DNA of 16,254 bases from JAAZPG01 sp012797375 (GTDB taxonomy: Bacteria > Acidobacteriota > Aminicenantia > Aminicenantales > UBA4085). Below, in pieces: positions 1 to 8,666 of this stretch (its first letter is position 1; each line of letters begins with the position of its first letter). The notes beneath the pieces were generated by a model. That model saw only the letters and a list, made by a program, of their open reading frames with translations, was not told where the DNA came from and ran no database searches. The DNA is taken from positions 1 through 16,254 of the forward strand of contig CALMMC010000047.1 in the NCBI GenBank assembly GCA_937868205.1, given 5' to 3'. The position numbers and the translations under genes are program-made.

Positions 1-80
1 GTAGTATTGTTCGTTGTCTTTAGCGTAGAGTGTTGTGTTTGTGAGTAGTTGTATGTTTTGGTTGAGTATTTTTTTTTTTT
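1..80. other. Non-genomic sequencing-noise tail at the contig end
   Basis: This is an A-poor, G/T-rich stretch ending in a run of 12 T at 69-80, directly outside an Illumina P5 adapter. Read on the other strand it is a poly-A run followed by A/C-rich noise. That is what a read produces after passing the insert and the whole adapter. Its composition is unlike the G+C-rich remainder of the window and it holds no plausible gene. It should be trimmed. Confidence 0.9.
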
Positions 81-150
81 AATGATACGGCTGCCACCGA
101 GATCTACAAAGAGTAGATCGTCGGCAGCGTCAGATGTGTATAAGAGACAG
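81..150 (+). other. Illumina Nextera P5 / i5 index / Tn5 mosaic-end adapter
   Basis: Positions 81-109 match the P5 oligonucleotide with three mismatches (92, 93 and 109). Positions 110-117 read agagtaga, which I recall as Nextera i5 index N504. Positions 118-131 are the Nextera read-1 tail (TCGTCGGCAGCGTC), and 132-150 are the exact 19-base Tn5 mosaic end finishing in AAGAGACAG. Genomic DNA begins at 151. This is library adapter left on the assembled contig, not a transposon in the organism. It artificially ends the gene to its right. Confidence 0.97.
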
Positions 151-1661
151 AGGTGGATCGGCGAATTCCAGTTGTACCGGTACGCCGGCTGGTCGAGAGG
201 GGCCTCCGGCCGGATGCCGTTGGGCCGGTTGATCCGCCGGTCGAACCGGGTGATCCCGTTGACCTGGGAGTTGGAATAGATGAGGTTCGGGTCGTTCGGG
301 TCGGGCCGGGCGAAGAAGCCGTCGCCCCCGGCGAGGATGAACCAATCCTCGTTCCGGACGCCCCCGGCGTCCAGCGAGGCGCTGGGGCCGCCCCAGGTGT
401 TGTTGTCCTGCAGGCCGCAGTAGACATAGTATGGCTTCTGAAAATCGTATCCGACTTGGTAGACCTCGGCCGCGTCGATGCTTTGAACGGGATCCCACGA
501 TTTGCCGCCGTCCCAGGAGATGTCGATCCCCCCGTCGTTGCCCTCAATCAGGTGAAGAGGGTTGGCCGGGTCGATCCAGAGGGAATGGTGGTCGGAGTGC
601 GTCCCCCCCCCGATTCCCTGGAAGTGCCGGCCGCGGTCGCGGGAAACGCTCAGGCCGGTGGCCAGGACGTAAAGCTTTTCATCATTGGTCGGATCGACCC
701 GGATCTGGCTGTAATAGAACGGCCGGTTGGCGACCCAGTTGGCGACGTCGGTCGGGCACGTCCGAATCCAGGTTTCGCCCGTATCGTCCGAGCGGAAGAT
801 GCCTCCGTCCTTGGCTTCGACGACGGCGTAAACGACGCCGGGCTTGGACCGCGAGGTATCGAGGCCGATCCGGCCGAGGACGCCCTCGGGCAGGCCTTTG
901 GTCATTTTCGTCCATGTCTCCCCGCCGTCGGTCGAGCGATAAAGGCCGCTGCCCTTACCCCCGCTCGTGTACATCCAGGGAAGGCGCCGGTGCTCGTAGG
1001 CCGCGGCATAGAGGATTTGGCTGTCGGACCAATCGGCGGCCAGGTCGGCGATGCCGGTGTTTTCGTCGATATAAAGGGTTTTCTTCCACGTCTTGCCGCC
1101 GTCGATCGTCTTGAAGACGCCGCGTTCGGGATTGGCGTTCCAGAGGGATCCCATGGCCGCGACGGTGACGATGTTGGGATCGCCGCGGTTGATGAGAATG
1201 CGGCTGATGTGCCGGGTCTCGCGGAGGCCTTGGTTTGTCCAGGTTTTGCCGCCGTCGATCGACTTGTAAACGCCGTCGCCGAGCGTGACCGAATTCCGGC
1301 AGGTCGCCTCGCCCGTCCCGGCCCAGATGATGTCGGGATTCGCCTGGGAGACGGCGAGGTCGCCGACCGAAACGGTCGCCTCCTTGTGGAACACGGGCGC
1401 CCAGGACGTTCCGGCGTTTTCGGATTTCCAAACGCCGCTCGGGCCGACGGCCGCGTAGATGATCCACGGCTTGGCCTCGACCGCTTCAATATCCGTCGTC
1501 CGTCCGCCGGGCAGGGCCGGTCCGACCGATCTCCAGGCGAATGGCCGGAGAAGTTCCTCCATCGGGGCGGCGGTTTGGGCCGCGGCCGTGGAAACGGCCA
1601 GGACGCAAAGAACGCCGGCCAGCCATGACGACCGCAGGGCGCGGAATCTCATCATGATCAT
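151..1661 (-). CDS. Secreted VPS10/sortilin-like Asp-box (BNR) repeat protein, 3' end missing
   Basis: About 503 codons are present and the C-terminus is cut off by the adapter at 150. The ATG at 1661 has AAGGAGG at 1673-1667, five bases upstream; in-frame ATGs at 1655 and 1652 are alternatives. A hydrophobic signal peptide (about residues 5-29) precedes a segment PFAWRSVGPALPGGR that is typical of this family. At least seven Asp-box motifs follow, including SENAGTSW (80-87), SIDGGKTW (134-141), TIDGGKTW, STDGGETW, SDDTGETW and SWDGGKSW, plus the family signature HSDHHSLWIDP...GNDGG. These fold as beta-propeller blades. Proteins of this type are often annotated as glycosyl hydrolases on fold alone and usually run to about 1000 residues, so roughly half is here. 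The substrate is unknown. The reading frame stays open to the adapter, so the truncation is technical. Confidence 0.9.
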
Positions 1662-1708
1662 GGGATCCTCCTTCGAGTAACTCTTTCCTCGTTTTTTTCG
1701 TATAGATC

Positions 1709-1737
1709 ATTATAAAATACGCGAAATGTTCTTGCGA
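1709..1737 (-). promoter_or_regulatory. Putative minus-strand promoter of the VPS10-like gene
   Basis: The minus strand carries an exact TATAAT at 1714-1709 in an AT-rich island inside G+C-rich DNA. The candidate -35 is TCGCAA at 1737-1732, 17 bases upstream, and matches the consensus poorly (3 of 6). Transcription would begin near 1702, giving a leader of about 40 bases that contains the AAGGAGG ribosome site. The same island offers TATAAA on the plus strand (1711-1716) for the divergent M14 gene, but with no recognisable -35. Confidence 0.4.
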
Positions 1738-1783
1738 GTTTAATCCTGCCGTCCCCGGCGGCGACAGGTTAAGGAGAAAACGA

Positions 1784-3838
1784 ATGAACCGGAAACCCCT
1801 CAGCGGCTTCCTCGGCCTCCTGGTTTTCGCGGCCGCGGCCTTCGGGCAGGCGCCGGCCGGAAACCTAGGCGGCCCGTTCCGCAAGCCGGCGGAAGCCGTT
1901 TCCGCCCTGAAGGATCTCGCGGCCGGGTTCCCCGCTGTGGCCGCCCTGGAAATCATCGGGAAAAGCGCCGGCGGCCGGGAGATCCCGGTCCTGCGGCTCG
2001 CCGGCGGCAATCCGGCGGTCAAGACCGCGCCCGGTCTCCGCCCGGCCGTGTTGATCACGGCCGGACTGGACGGCGGCCATGTCGCCGGGACCGAGGCGGC
2101 CCTCCGCCTGGCCGGAAAACTGGTCGATGGATACGTGAAGAAAGACGGGAAGATCACTGCTCTTCTCGACGCCCGGACAGTCTATGTCGCCCCCTTGCTC
2201 AATCCGGACGGAGCGGAGGCGTACTTCGGGGCGGTCCGCTCGGGCCGCTTCGTCAATGCCCGTCCGGTCGACGAAGATGCCGACGGAGCCGTCGACGAGG
2301 ACGGCTTCGAGGACCTGGACAAGAACGGGGCGATCACCCAGATGCGGATGAAGGATCCGGAAGGCGTTTTTATCCCGGATCCCAAGGAGCCCCGGCTCCT
2401 CCGGCCGGCGGATCCCGCCAAGGGCGAAAAAGGCATCTACAAGGTCTTTCCCGAGGGGATCGACAACGACGGCGACGGCGAGTACAACGAGGATCCGCCC
2501 GGCGGGGTCCAGCTGAACCGGAACTATCCGCACGATTTCGAATATTTTGTCAAAACGGCCGGCCTGTACCCGGCCTCCGAGCCGGAAACGGCCGCTCTTC
2601 TTCAGTTCATGACCGATCATCCCCAGATCGGCCTGGTCCTGGCCTTTGGTTTGGAGAACACGATTCTCAACCAAAAGCAGACCGGCCAAGCCAAGGCCGG
2701 CTCCGACAAGGTCAAGCCGATCCGGCCGATCGCCGAGCTCATCGGGCTTGATCCCGAGAAGGAATACACACTGAAGGAAATCGCCGAGGCGGCCACGACG
2801 TCCGGGATCGGGGGCGGGATGACGATCACCGAGGAGATGGTCGCCGGCTTCCTCGGGGTCGGCCCGGCCATGGAGATCGACAAGGCCGACCTGCCTTTCC
2901 TCGAGGCCGTTCAGAAGGACTATAAAGAGGTCCTCAAGGCGGCCGGGAAGGAAGGCCTGGAGAAGCATGCCCGCGGCGCGGGCAAGGGCTCGTTCGGCGG
3001 CTACGTTTATTTCCAGTACGGCGTGCCGTTTTTCTCGACCGACCTGTGGCAGGTTCCCGAACCGAAAAAAGAGGAGCCGGCGGACAAGCTCACGGCCGAG
3101 AAGCTGAAGGCGATGACCGCCGCGCAGTTCCTGGCCCTGGGCGAGGAAAAAATCGCGGTCTTCCTGAAGGATTCCGGCGCCCCTCCCCAATTCAACAGCC
3201 GGGCCGTGATGGAAATGGTCGAGTCCGGCAAACTCACCACCATTCGGATGGCCGAGATGATGGCCCAGATGCCTCCCCGGCCCGGGGCCGGATCCGAAGA
3301 ACATCCCGACGCCTACAAACTCCAATGGGCCGATGCGGTTTGGGGAGGCCGCGGCTTCACGAATTGGACGCCGTTCAAGCATCCCCAGCTCGGGGACGTC
3401 GAAATCGGCGGATTCTGCCCTCACTTCGGACTCAATCCGCCGGCCGATGAGGCGGACGCGGCGATCGGCGTCCATGTGGATTTTTACTTAAAAATAATGG
3501 ACAACCTCCCGGTCCTGGAAATCTCCGGGATCAAAGCCGAGCCGCTCGGCGGCGGCGTATACGGATTGACGGCCTACGTCTCCAACACCGGCCGCTGGCC
3601 GACGTCGACCGCCCAGGGGCGGCGGGCCAGGACGGCCTGGCCCATCCGGATCACCCTCGTCCTGGACAAGTCCCAAACGCTGTTTTCGGGCCGGCCGGCG
3701 GAGGAGATTCCGTTCCTCGACGGCGGCGAGACGAAAAAAGTGGAATGGACGATCCGGGCGAAACCGGGATCCCGGGTCGCGGTCAAGGCTTGGTCCCCCC
3801 GGCTGGGCGCGGTCGAAAAAACCGCGGTTGTGAGCTGA
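1784..3838 (+). CDS. Secreted M14 carboxypeptidase-like protein lacking catalytic residues (probable pseudoenzyme)
   Basis: It is 684 residues long. The ATG follows AAGGAG at 1771-1776 by seven bases, and a signal peptide (about 1-22) follows. Alignment by eye to the neighbour encoded at 3849 gives the same architecture: an M14 fold, two Asp-rich loops (about 163-181 and 227-237), the NRN motif (245-247), then a C-terminal beta-rich domain. The catalytic positions differ. The zinc motif HGNE is replaced by DGGH (96-99), the third zinc-ligand His by Gly (about 289), and the general-base Glu by Asp (D420). The substrate-binding NR pair is kept. An extra helical, charged insertion lies at about 301-400 and another at about 426-500. 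The frame is intact and codon use looks normal, so it is not a decaying gene. A binding or chaperone-like role alongside its active neighbour is inference. Confidence 0.88.
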   Translation: MNRKPLSGFLGLLVFAAAAFGQAPAGNLGGPFRKPAEAVSALKDLAAGFPAVAALEIIGKSAGGREIPVLRLAGGNPAVKTAPGLRPAVLITAGLDGGHVAGTEAALRLAGKLVDGYVKKDGKITALLDARTVYVAPLLNPDGAEAYFGAVRSGRFVNARPVDEDADGAVDEDGFEDLDKNGAITQMRMKDPEGVFIPDPKEPRLLRPADPAKGEKGIYKVFPEGIDNDGDGEYNEDPPGGVQLNRNYPHDFEYFVKTAGLYPASEPETAALLQFMTDHPQIGLVLAFGLENTILNQKQTGQAKAGSDKVKPIRPIAELIGLDPEKEYTLKEIAEAATTSGIGGGMTITEEMVAGFLGVGPAMEIDKADLPFLEAVQKDYKEVLKAAGKEGLEKHARGAGKGSFGGYVYFQYGVPFFSTDLWQVPEPKKEEPADKLTAEKLKAMTAAQFLALGEEKIAVFLKDSGAPPQFNSRAVMEMVESGKLTTIRMAEMMAQMPPRPGAGSEEHPDAYKLQWADAVWGGRGFTNWTPFKHPQLGDVEIGGFCPHFGLNPPADEADAAIGVHVDFYLKIMDNLPVLEISGIKAEPLGGGVYGLTAYVSNTGRWPTSTAQGRRARTAWPIRITLVLDKSQTLFSGRPAEEIPFLDGGETKKVEWTIRAKPGSRVAVKAWSPRLGAVEKTAVVS

Positions 3839-3848
3839 GGAGGCGGAC

Positions 3849-5666
3849 ATGCGCAAATTCACGCGAATCGCTCTCATGGCGGCGGTCGTTTTATCGGCCG
3901 GCTTCGCAGGATCGGGCGGCGTTCCGGACTCGGCCGGAGCGGAGGTCGTCCTGAGCTTCGATCACTGGTACGACAACGCGGCCATCGGCCGGGCCCTGCG
4001 CGACCTGCAGGCGGCCTACCCCGGGCTGATCACGGTCCAATCGATCGGGAAATCCGTCTTAGGCCGGGACATCTGGGCGGCCGTCCTCAACAATCCCAAA
4101 ACCGGCCCGGCCGAGCGCAAGCCCGGCTACTACATCGACGGCAACATCCACGGCAACGAGATCCAGGGCGGCGAAGTCGCCCTGTACACGGTCTATTATC
4201 TCTTGAAAAACCATGGCCGGACGGAATTCGCCACGGACGTCCTTGACCGAGTCGCCTTCTACGTGGTTCCCTCGATGAATCCCGACAGCCGGGACTTCTA
4301 CATTCATGAGGCATCCGATCCCAACTCTCCGCGGACGGGCTGGATCCCCCGCGATGACGATCGGGACGGCGTCGCCGACGAGGACGGTCCCGAGGATCTA
4401 AACGGCGACGGATCCATCACGACGATGCGGAAGCGCGATCCCAACGGCCGGCTGAGAGCGCATCCCGACGATCCCCGCCTCATGATTCCGGTCAAACCCG
4501 GACAGAAGGGCGAGTGGACGCTGCTCGGCGAGGAAGGGATCGACAACGACGGCGACGGGCTGATCAACGAGGACGGGCCGGGCGGCTATGACATGAACCG
4601 CAACTTCGGCTACAACTGGCAGCCCGAGTATGTCCAGGGCGGGGCGGGCCCCTATCCGTTCTCCTGGCCCGAAACCCGGGCCGTCCGCGACTTCATCCTG
4701 GCCCATCCGAACATCATGGGAGCGCAGAGCTTTCACAACAACGGCGGGATGATCCTGCGCGGACCAGGAGCCGGGAATCTCGGCGATTACAACCCGGCCG
4801 ATGTCCGGGTCTACGATGAAATCGGCCGGCGCGGCGAAAAAATCCTTCCCGGCTATAAATACATCATCATCGCTAAGGACCTCTACACCGTCTACGGCGG
4901 GACCGTGGATTTTCTCTACGCAAGCCTGGGGGCGTTCACTTTCTCCAACGAGCTGGACCTCGATCTCGTCGAGGAGATCAGGCTCCAAAAACCCGAGAAC
5001 GCGGACGAAGAGGAGCGGAGCCGGTCCTTTTTCCGAGGACTGTCCAAGGAGGACATGATCCTTCACGACCAAGTGTTCATGGGCGAGCATTACGCGCCCT
5101 GGAAGCCGTACGTCCATCCGGTTTACGGCGAGATTGAGATCGGCGGCGTCAAGAAATTCGGGGAGCGGGTCCCTCCCCTCTTCAAGTTGGCCGAAACCTG
5201 CCACCGGAACGCGGCTTTTGTGCTGTATCACGCCTCCGAAATGCCGGCCGTGGCCTTCGAGGATCTCTCCGTCAAGACGCTTGACGGAGGCTTGTTCCAG
5301 GTCGATTTCGCCGTGACCGACGCCAAGGCGACGCCGACGATGTCGGCCCAGGCGGCGAGCCGGAAGCTTCACCGGCCCGACCGAATCCGGATCGGCGGCC
5401 CGACGGCGGAGCTTGTGGCCGTCGGCGAAATGCGGGACCGTTTCCTGAACGAGACCCGGGCGATCAAGCCGGCCGGCCAAGCGTTCGACGTATCGGGGGG
5501 AATCCCCGGCCGCGGCCGGCGGGAATTCCGGATTCTGGTCAAGGGATCGGGGCCGCTGACCCTGAGCTACGATTCGCTGAAGGGCGGATCCGCGGAAACG
5601 ACGGTCGAGCTGAAATTAGCGGCCGGCGGCGGTCTGCCGTTTAAAAGAGCTTCAGGGAGAGCATGA
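3849..5666 (+). CDS. Secreted M14 zinc carboxypeptidase-like metallopeptidase, catalytic residues intact
   Basis: It is 605 residues long with a signal peptide (about 1-23). GAGGAGG at 3837-3843 lies five bases before the ATG and overlaps the stop of the upstream paralogue (10-base gap), so the two are probably co-transcribed. M14 features are visible: HGNE (H101, E104) as the first two zinc ligands, MNRNF with N250 and R251 for substrate binding, SFHNNGG with H296 as the third zinc ligand, and FSNELD with E368 as the likely general base. Two Asp/Asn-rich loops (about 169-189 and 231-242) interrupt the fold and resemble calcium-binding DxDxDG loops. A C-terminal domain of about 170 residues may be immunoglobulin-like. 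It should be an exported zinc peptidase acting on peptides outside the cytoplasm; the substrate cannot be read from the sequence. The last 26 bases overlap the convergent gene. Confidence 0.92.
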   Translation: MRKFTRIALMAAVVLSAGFAGSGGVPDSAGAEVVLSFDHWYDNAAIGRALRDLQAAYPGLITVQSIGKSVLGRDIWAAVLNNPKTGPAERKPGYYIDGNIHGNEIQGGEVALYTVYYLLKNHGRTEFATDVLDRVAFYVVPSMNPDSRDFYIHEASDPNSPRTGWIPRDDDRDGVADEDGPEDLNGDGSITTMRKRDPNGRLRAHPDDPRLMIPVKPGQKGEWTLLGEEGIDNDGDGLINEDGPGGYDMNRNFGYNWQPEYVQGGAGPYPFSWPETRAVRDFILAHPNIMGAQSFHNNGGMILRGPGAGNLGDYNPADVRVYDEIGRRGEKILPGYKYIIIAKDLYTVYGGTVDFLYASLGAFTFSNELDLDLVEEIRLQKPENADEEERSRSFFRGLSKEDMILHDQVFMGEHYAPWKPYVHPVYGEIEIGGVKKFGERVPPLFKLAETCHRNAAFVLYHASEMPAVAFEDLSVKTLDGGLFQVDFAVTDAKATPTMSAQAASRKLHRPDRIRIGGPTAELVAVGEMRDRFLNETRAIKPAGQAFDVSGGIPGRGRREFRILVKGSGPLTLSYDSLKGGSAETTVELKLAAGGGLPFKRASGRA

Positions 5667-8595
5667 ACTCGTTCCGGGCGGGACGGCCTTTTTCGTAAGA
5701 CCGGGCGCAGCCGAGCGACAGGGTCGTGTTGAAGGTCGAAAACAGAACGACCCGGAAATCGAGCTGGGCGCCCCAGCCGGCCACTTCCCGCCCGGCCGAC
5801 GGGATGTCGATATCCGTCGCGATTCCGGCGGCGAAGAGGGCGAGCCTGGCCCACGTGCAGTAGAGGCTCGGCCATCCCAAGCGGCGGAAGCGGATCGGCG
5901 GCGAAAGCCATTCGACGACGCCCTTGGCGTAACTCCGGCCGCCGATGGAGTTGATCCCGACGCCCGGAAAGCCGGCCTGCTCCCGGTACCTGTTTTCCTC
6001 CTGGGCGTCGATCCAGTTGTTCCCGAATCCGCCGAAGAAGAATTTGACGAAATCGTTCGTCCGGTCGCCGAACGACCGGCCGGCCGATGTCCGGAGCCAG
6101 AGCGAGGAGTGGTTGAGGGGCAGGGCGATCCCGTAATCAAACCGTCCGTAAACCCGGGGATAGATCCGGCCGTTGACGCCGTTGGCCTGAACGAAGAAAT
6201 GAGCCAGCGGCCCTTTCTCGTCCTCGACGGCTCCGATCGACCGGCGGAGATCGGCATACTTGATCCCGGCCCGGGCGGTCAGCAGCTTGTCGTATGTCGC
6301 ATCGATGTTCTGATAGTCGGGCATCCTGTCCAGCCCGGCGTACGCCGCCGCCTGGGCCTCGATCCGGAGGCTTCGGGGAGGATCGTAGATCATCTCCCGC
6401 GAATACCGGGCGGCCAGGGAATATCCTTTGCGGCCGGCCATGGTCGGACCGAAAAGGTCGTAAAAGCTGGCGTTGTTATAGGTCGCGGCGAAAGTCCAGT
6501 TCCAGAAATGATAAGCCAAGCCGAGATGGGGGCGCTCCCGGGCCGGGAGCGAGGGATCGAGGGAATAGGACGCGGTGAGATCGAATCCGTTGAATCGGAG
6601 CGGATTGCGCCATTCCACCCTCAGGCCGGGAGCCAGCGAGCCCTTGTACCCCTCGAGGATGGGAGAGATCGAATTCAAGCGGATGTCCTTGAAGGAATTG
6701 TAGACGCCCGTTTCCACGGTCAGGTTTTCGAGGCGGATGTCGGCCGGAGAACCGATCGTCCAATTCTTGACCGCGGGATGCCGGTCGACGACTTCCTGGC
6801 CGAGGAACCGGATGGCGTTTACGTCCTCGACGGGACGGCCGGGGATCCATCCGGGGACAAAGCCGTCCTTGGCATACTTGAAGACCAGGAGCGGTCCGTC
6901 CTCGGCGGCTGGAACCGGCTTGAAAAAGCCGGTTTCGCAGTTGCTGAGCGCGTCCAGGGTTTTCCGCTCGAGATCATAACGGAAGATGTTCGAAACCCCG
7001 GTGTAATAGGAAGAGCCGTAGAGAAACCGCCCGTCGGGCGAAAAGCGAAAAGACGCCGGGGCGTCCTTGCCGAAGTCGAAGAGCGTCTCCGGCTCCCATC
7101 GGCCTTGGAGGACATCGGCGGTCCGGACGCGGACCAAGCGCTGATCCCCGGACACGTCGGCCGAGGCCGCGGTCAAGAAGAGGCCGTCGGGCGAAAGGTC
7201 GAGATCGTAAACATCCGCGAAGTAGTCGAAGCCGTAAAGGGCCGTCCAGTCGGCGTACGGCGGATCGACCTTGATGAGGGAGGAAAGGCCGAGATTGTGG
7301 CGGATCGCCCAGAGGCTTTGGTCGGCCGGATTGAAGACGAGATCCCCGGCCCGCAGGTCCTTGATCAGGAGCTTCGTCCGCCCGGTCGCCAGGTCCAGGA
7401 CCCGCAGGTCGCGGAATGAATTGTTGTCCGAGGTGAAAAAGAGGCGTCCCCCCTCCCGGTCGAAAGCCAGGGAACATACGGAGTGCAGCTTCCCGCCCTT
7501 GATTTCGGCCAAACGTTCGATAGCCCCGGTTTTGACGTCGACGGCCGCCAGGTGGGGAATCTGGCCGGGATAATTGAGCCCGAGGTAAACCTTCCCCCTT
7601 CCGGGATCGTGGAAGGCCCGGGACACCGATCCCAGCCGCTCCGTTGTCAGGGGCTTGAAGGTCGTCACCGGATTCCCGCGGATCCGGGCCAGGTTATCCT
7701 CCTGCCAGGTTTTTTCAGCCGCGATCCAGGCCGACCATTCCCGGGTGAGGGGCAGACCGAACGTCCGCTTGAACTCGGCCGCGAAATATCCCTTGCTTCC
7801 TTGTTCAGCCGACGTCCAGGCGACGACTTTCTCCGGGCCGTATTTCGCCCCCAAGTGGGAGAAAAACCGGGTGCCGTACATGTAGGACAGAGCCCCGATC
7901 TGAAAGTCCACGGCCGTTCCCTCGGATTCCAGCCCAAGGGCGTCGTAGAGAAGGCCGTCCTCAAGGACTTCCGTCCGGAACATCATCTCGTCGTAGGCCC
8001 CGAGACTCCGCCCCAAGCCCCCGTCCGTCCAGGTCTCCATGAAGACGGCGATCCCCTCCAGGTACCACCGCGGGGCATACGCCCGGGGGCTCGTTAAGTA
8101 GGTGTAGAACATGGACAGGGGGTTTTCCTTGTCGGGCATGACCTTGCCCCGGAACAGCTTGCGGAAGAATGAAGCGGCCCCGACGGGTTTGTCCATGGTG
8201 ATGACGTGGACCATCTCGTGATGCATGACCAGCGAGATGCGCTCGTAGGCATTGAGGATGTCGTAGACATGGTCGAAAGGCGAAAGCTCGAAAAAAACCA
8301 GGTTGCGGGGCACGGCCGTTGCTCCGCCGTTGCCCCAGTCGCCGAAATCCCTGAGAAACACGGCCGTTTCCTGGGTCGGCCGGTAGTCGAAGAACTTCTT
8401 GTAGAAGTCCATCGTCCGGAGGTAGGACCGGGCGAGGTGTTCAATGATGTATTCGTGGGCCTGGGCATAATAGACGAGGTCGAAATCCCGGATTTTATAG
8501 CGGAAGAGCGTCTGCCCGGAAAGAAGCGGGGCGGCGAACGCCGCCAGGACGAAAAGACAAGCGGTCACGCCCGGCCGTCGGCGCGTCGTCATCAT
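5641..8595 (-). CDS. Outer-membrane protein fusing a HExxH metallopeptidase domain, a beta-propeller-like region and a beta-barrel
   Basis: It is 984 residues long. AGGAG near 8604-8600 precedes the ATG at 8595; an ATG at 8592 is an alternative. A signal peptide (about 1-27) is followed by a gluzincin-type domain. HHEMVH gives H126, E127 and H130, and WYLEGIAVF provides a likely third ligand E180, the usual spacing and 'EG' context of peptidase-MA-like proteins. Residues about 330-590 contain TolB/WD40-like units with SPDG-type turns (for example DLSPDGLFL and RFSPDGRFLYG). From about 620 the sequence alternates aromatic and hydrophobic residues and ends in Phe (SLKLF), as in a BamA/TamA-like barrel. 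The N-terminal domains should lie in the periplasm. It sits 71 bases downstream of the repeat-protein gene on the same strand, so the two are probably one operon. The job is unknown; processing or handling of exported proteins is inference. Confidence 0.88.
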   Translation of the reverse strand: MMTTRRRPGVTACLFVLAAFAAPLLSGQTLFRYKIRDFDLVYYAQAHEYIIEHLARSYLRTMDFYKKFFDYRPTQETAVFLRDFGDWGNGGATAVPRNLVFFELSPFDHVYDILNAYERISLVMHHEMVHVITMDKPVGAASFFRKLFRGKVMPDKENPLSMFYTYLTSPRAYAPRWYLEGIAVFMETWTDGGLGRSLGAYDEMMFRTEVLEDGLLYDALGLESEGTAVDFQIGALSYMYGTRFFSHLGAKYGPEKVVAWTSAEQGSKGYFAAEFKRTFGLPLTREWSAWIAAEKTWQEDNLARIRGNPVTTFKPLTTERLGSVSRAFHDPGRGKVYLGLNYPGQIPHLAAVDVKTGAIERLAEIKGGKLHSVCSLAFDREGGRLFFTSDNNSFRDLRVLDLATGRTKLLIKDLRAGDLVFNPADQSLWAIRHNLGLSSLIKVDPPYADWTALYGFDYFADVYDLDLSPDGLFLTAASADVSGDQRLVRVRTADVLQGRWEPETLFDFGKDAPASFRFSPDGRFLYGSSYYTGVSNIFRYDLERKTLDALSNCETGFFKPVPAAEDGPLLVFKYAKDGFVPGWIPGRPVEDVNAIRFLGQEVVDRHPAVKNWTIGSPADIRLENLTVETGVYNSFKDIRLNSISPILEGYKGSLAPGLRVEWRNPLRFNGFDLTASYSLDPSLPARERPHLGLAYHFWNWTFAATYNNASFYDLFGPTMAGRKGYSLAARYSREMIYDPPRSLRIEAQAAAYAGLDRMPDYQNIDATYDKLLTARAGIKYADLRRSIGAVEDEKGPLAHFFVQANGVNGRIYPRVYGRFDYGIALPLNHSSLWLRTSAGRSFGDRTNDFVKFFFGGFGNNWIDAQEENRYREQAGFPGVGINSIGGRSYAKGVVEWLSPPIRFRRLGWPSLYCTWARLALFAAGIATDIDIPSAGREVAGWGAQLDFRVVLFSTFNTTLSLGCARSYEKGRPARNEFMLSLKLF

Positions 8596-8666
8596 CCTCT
8601 CCTCCCCGCCGGCCGAACGGACGTCCCGGCGTCCGGAAAATCGTCCTCGCGGCGGGCTTTTTATTC

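Noticed and set aside
132..150. Tn5/IS50 transposon end
   Set aside because: The mosaic end is part of a complete library adapter, with no transposase or inside end. It is not a natural insertion.
49..279. Small plus-strand frame at the left end
   Set aside because: It is translated through the sequencing adapter and is an artefact.
603..611. Run of nine C (nine G in the coding strand) as a frameshift site
   Set aside because: It encodes three in-frame glycines and the Asp-box frame is continuous on both sides, so there is no sign of frameshifting.
153..1628. 491-residue open frame on the plus strand
   Set aside because: It is exactly antisense to the VPS10-like gene, whose Asp-box motifs are clear. 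Long antisense frames are expected in G+C-rich genes, and the translation has no recognisable motif or ribosome site.
1865..3475. 536-residue open frame on the minus strand
   Set aside because: It is antisense to the first M14 gene, and the conserved M14 architecture is on the plus strand. The same reasoning removes the long antisense frames at 4398-5480, 6109-7419, 9909-10655 and 12147-13463.
8605..8656. cccgcc ... ggcggg followed by a T run as a terminator between the repeat and barrel genes
   Set aside because: The T run follows on the plus strand, where there is no upstream gene to terminate, and the loop is about 40 bases. The short cggacg/cgtccg stem at 8618-8635 also lacks a T run in the transcribed direction.
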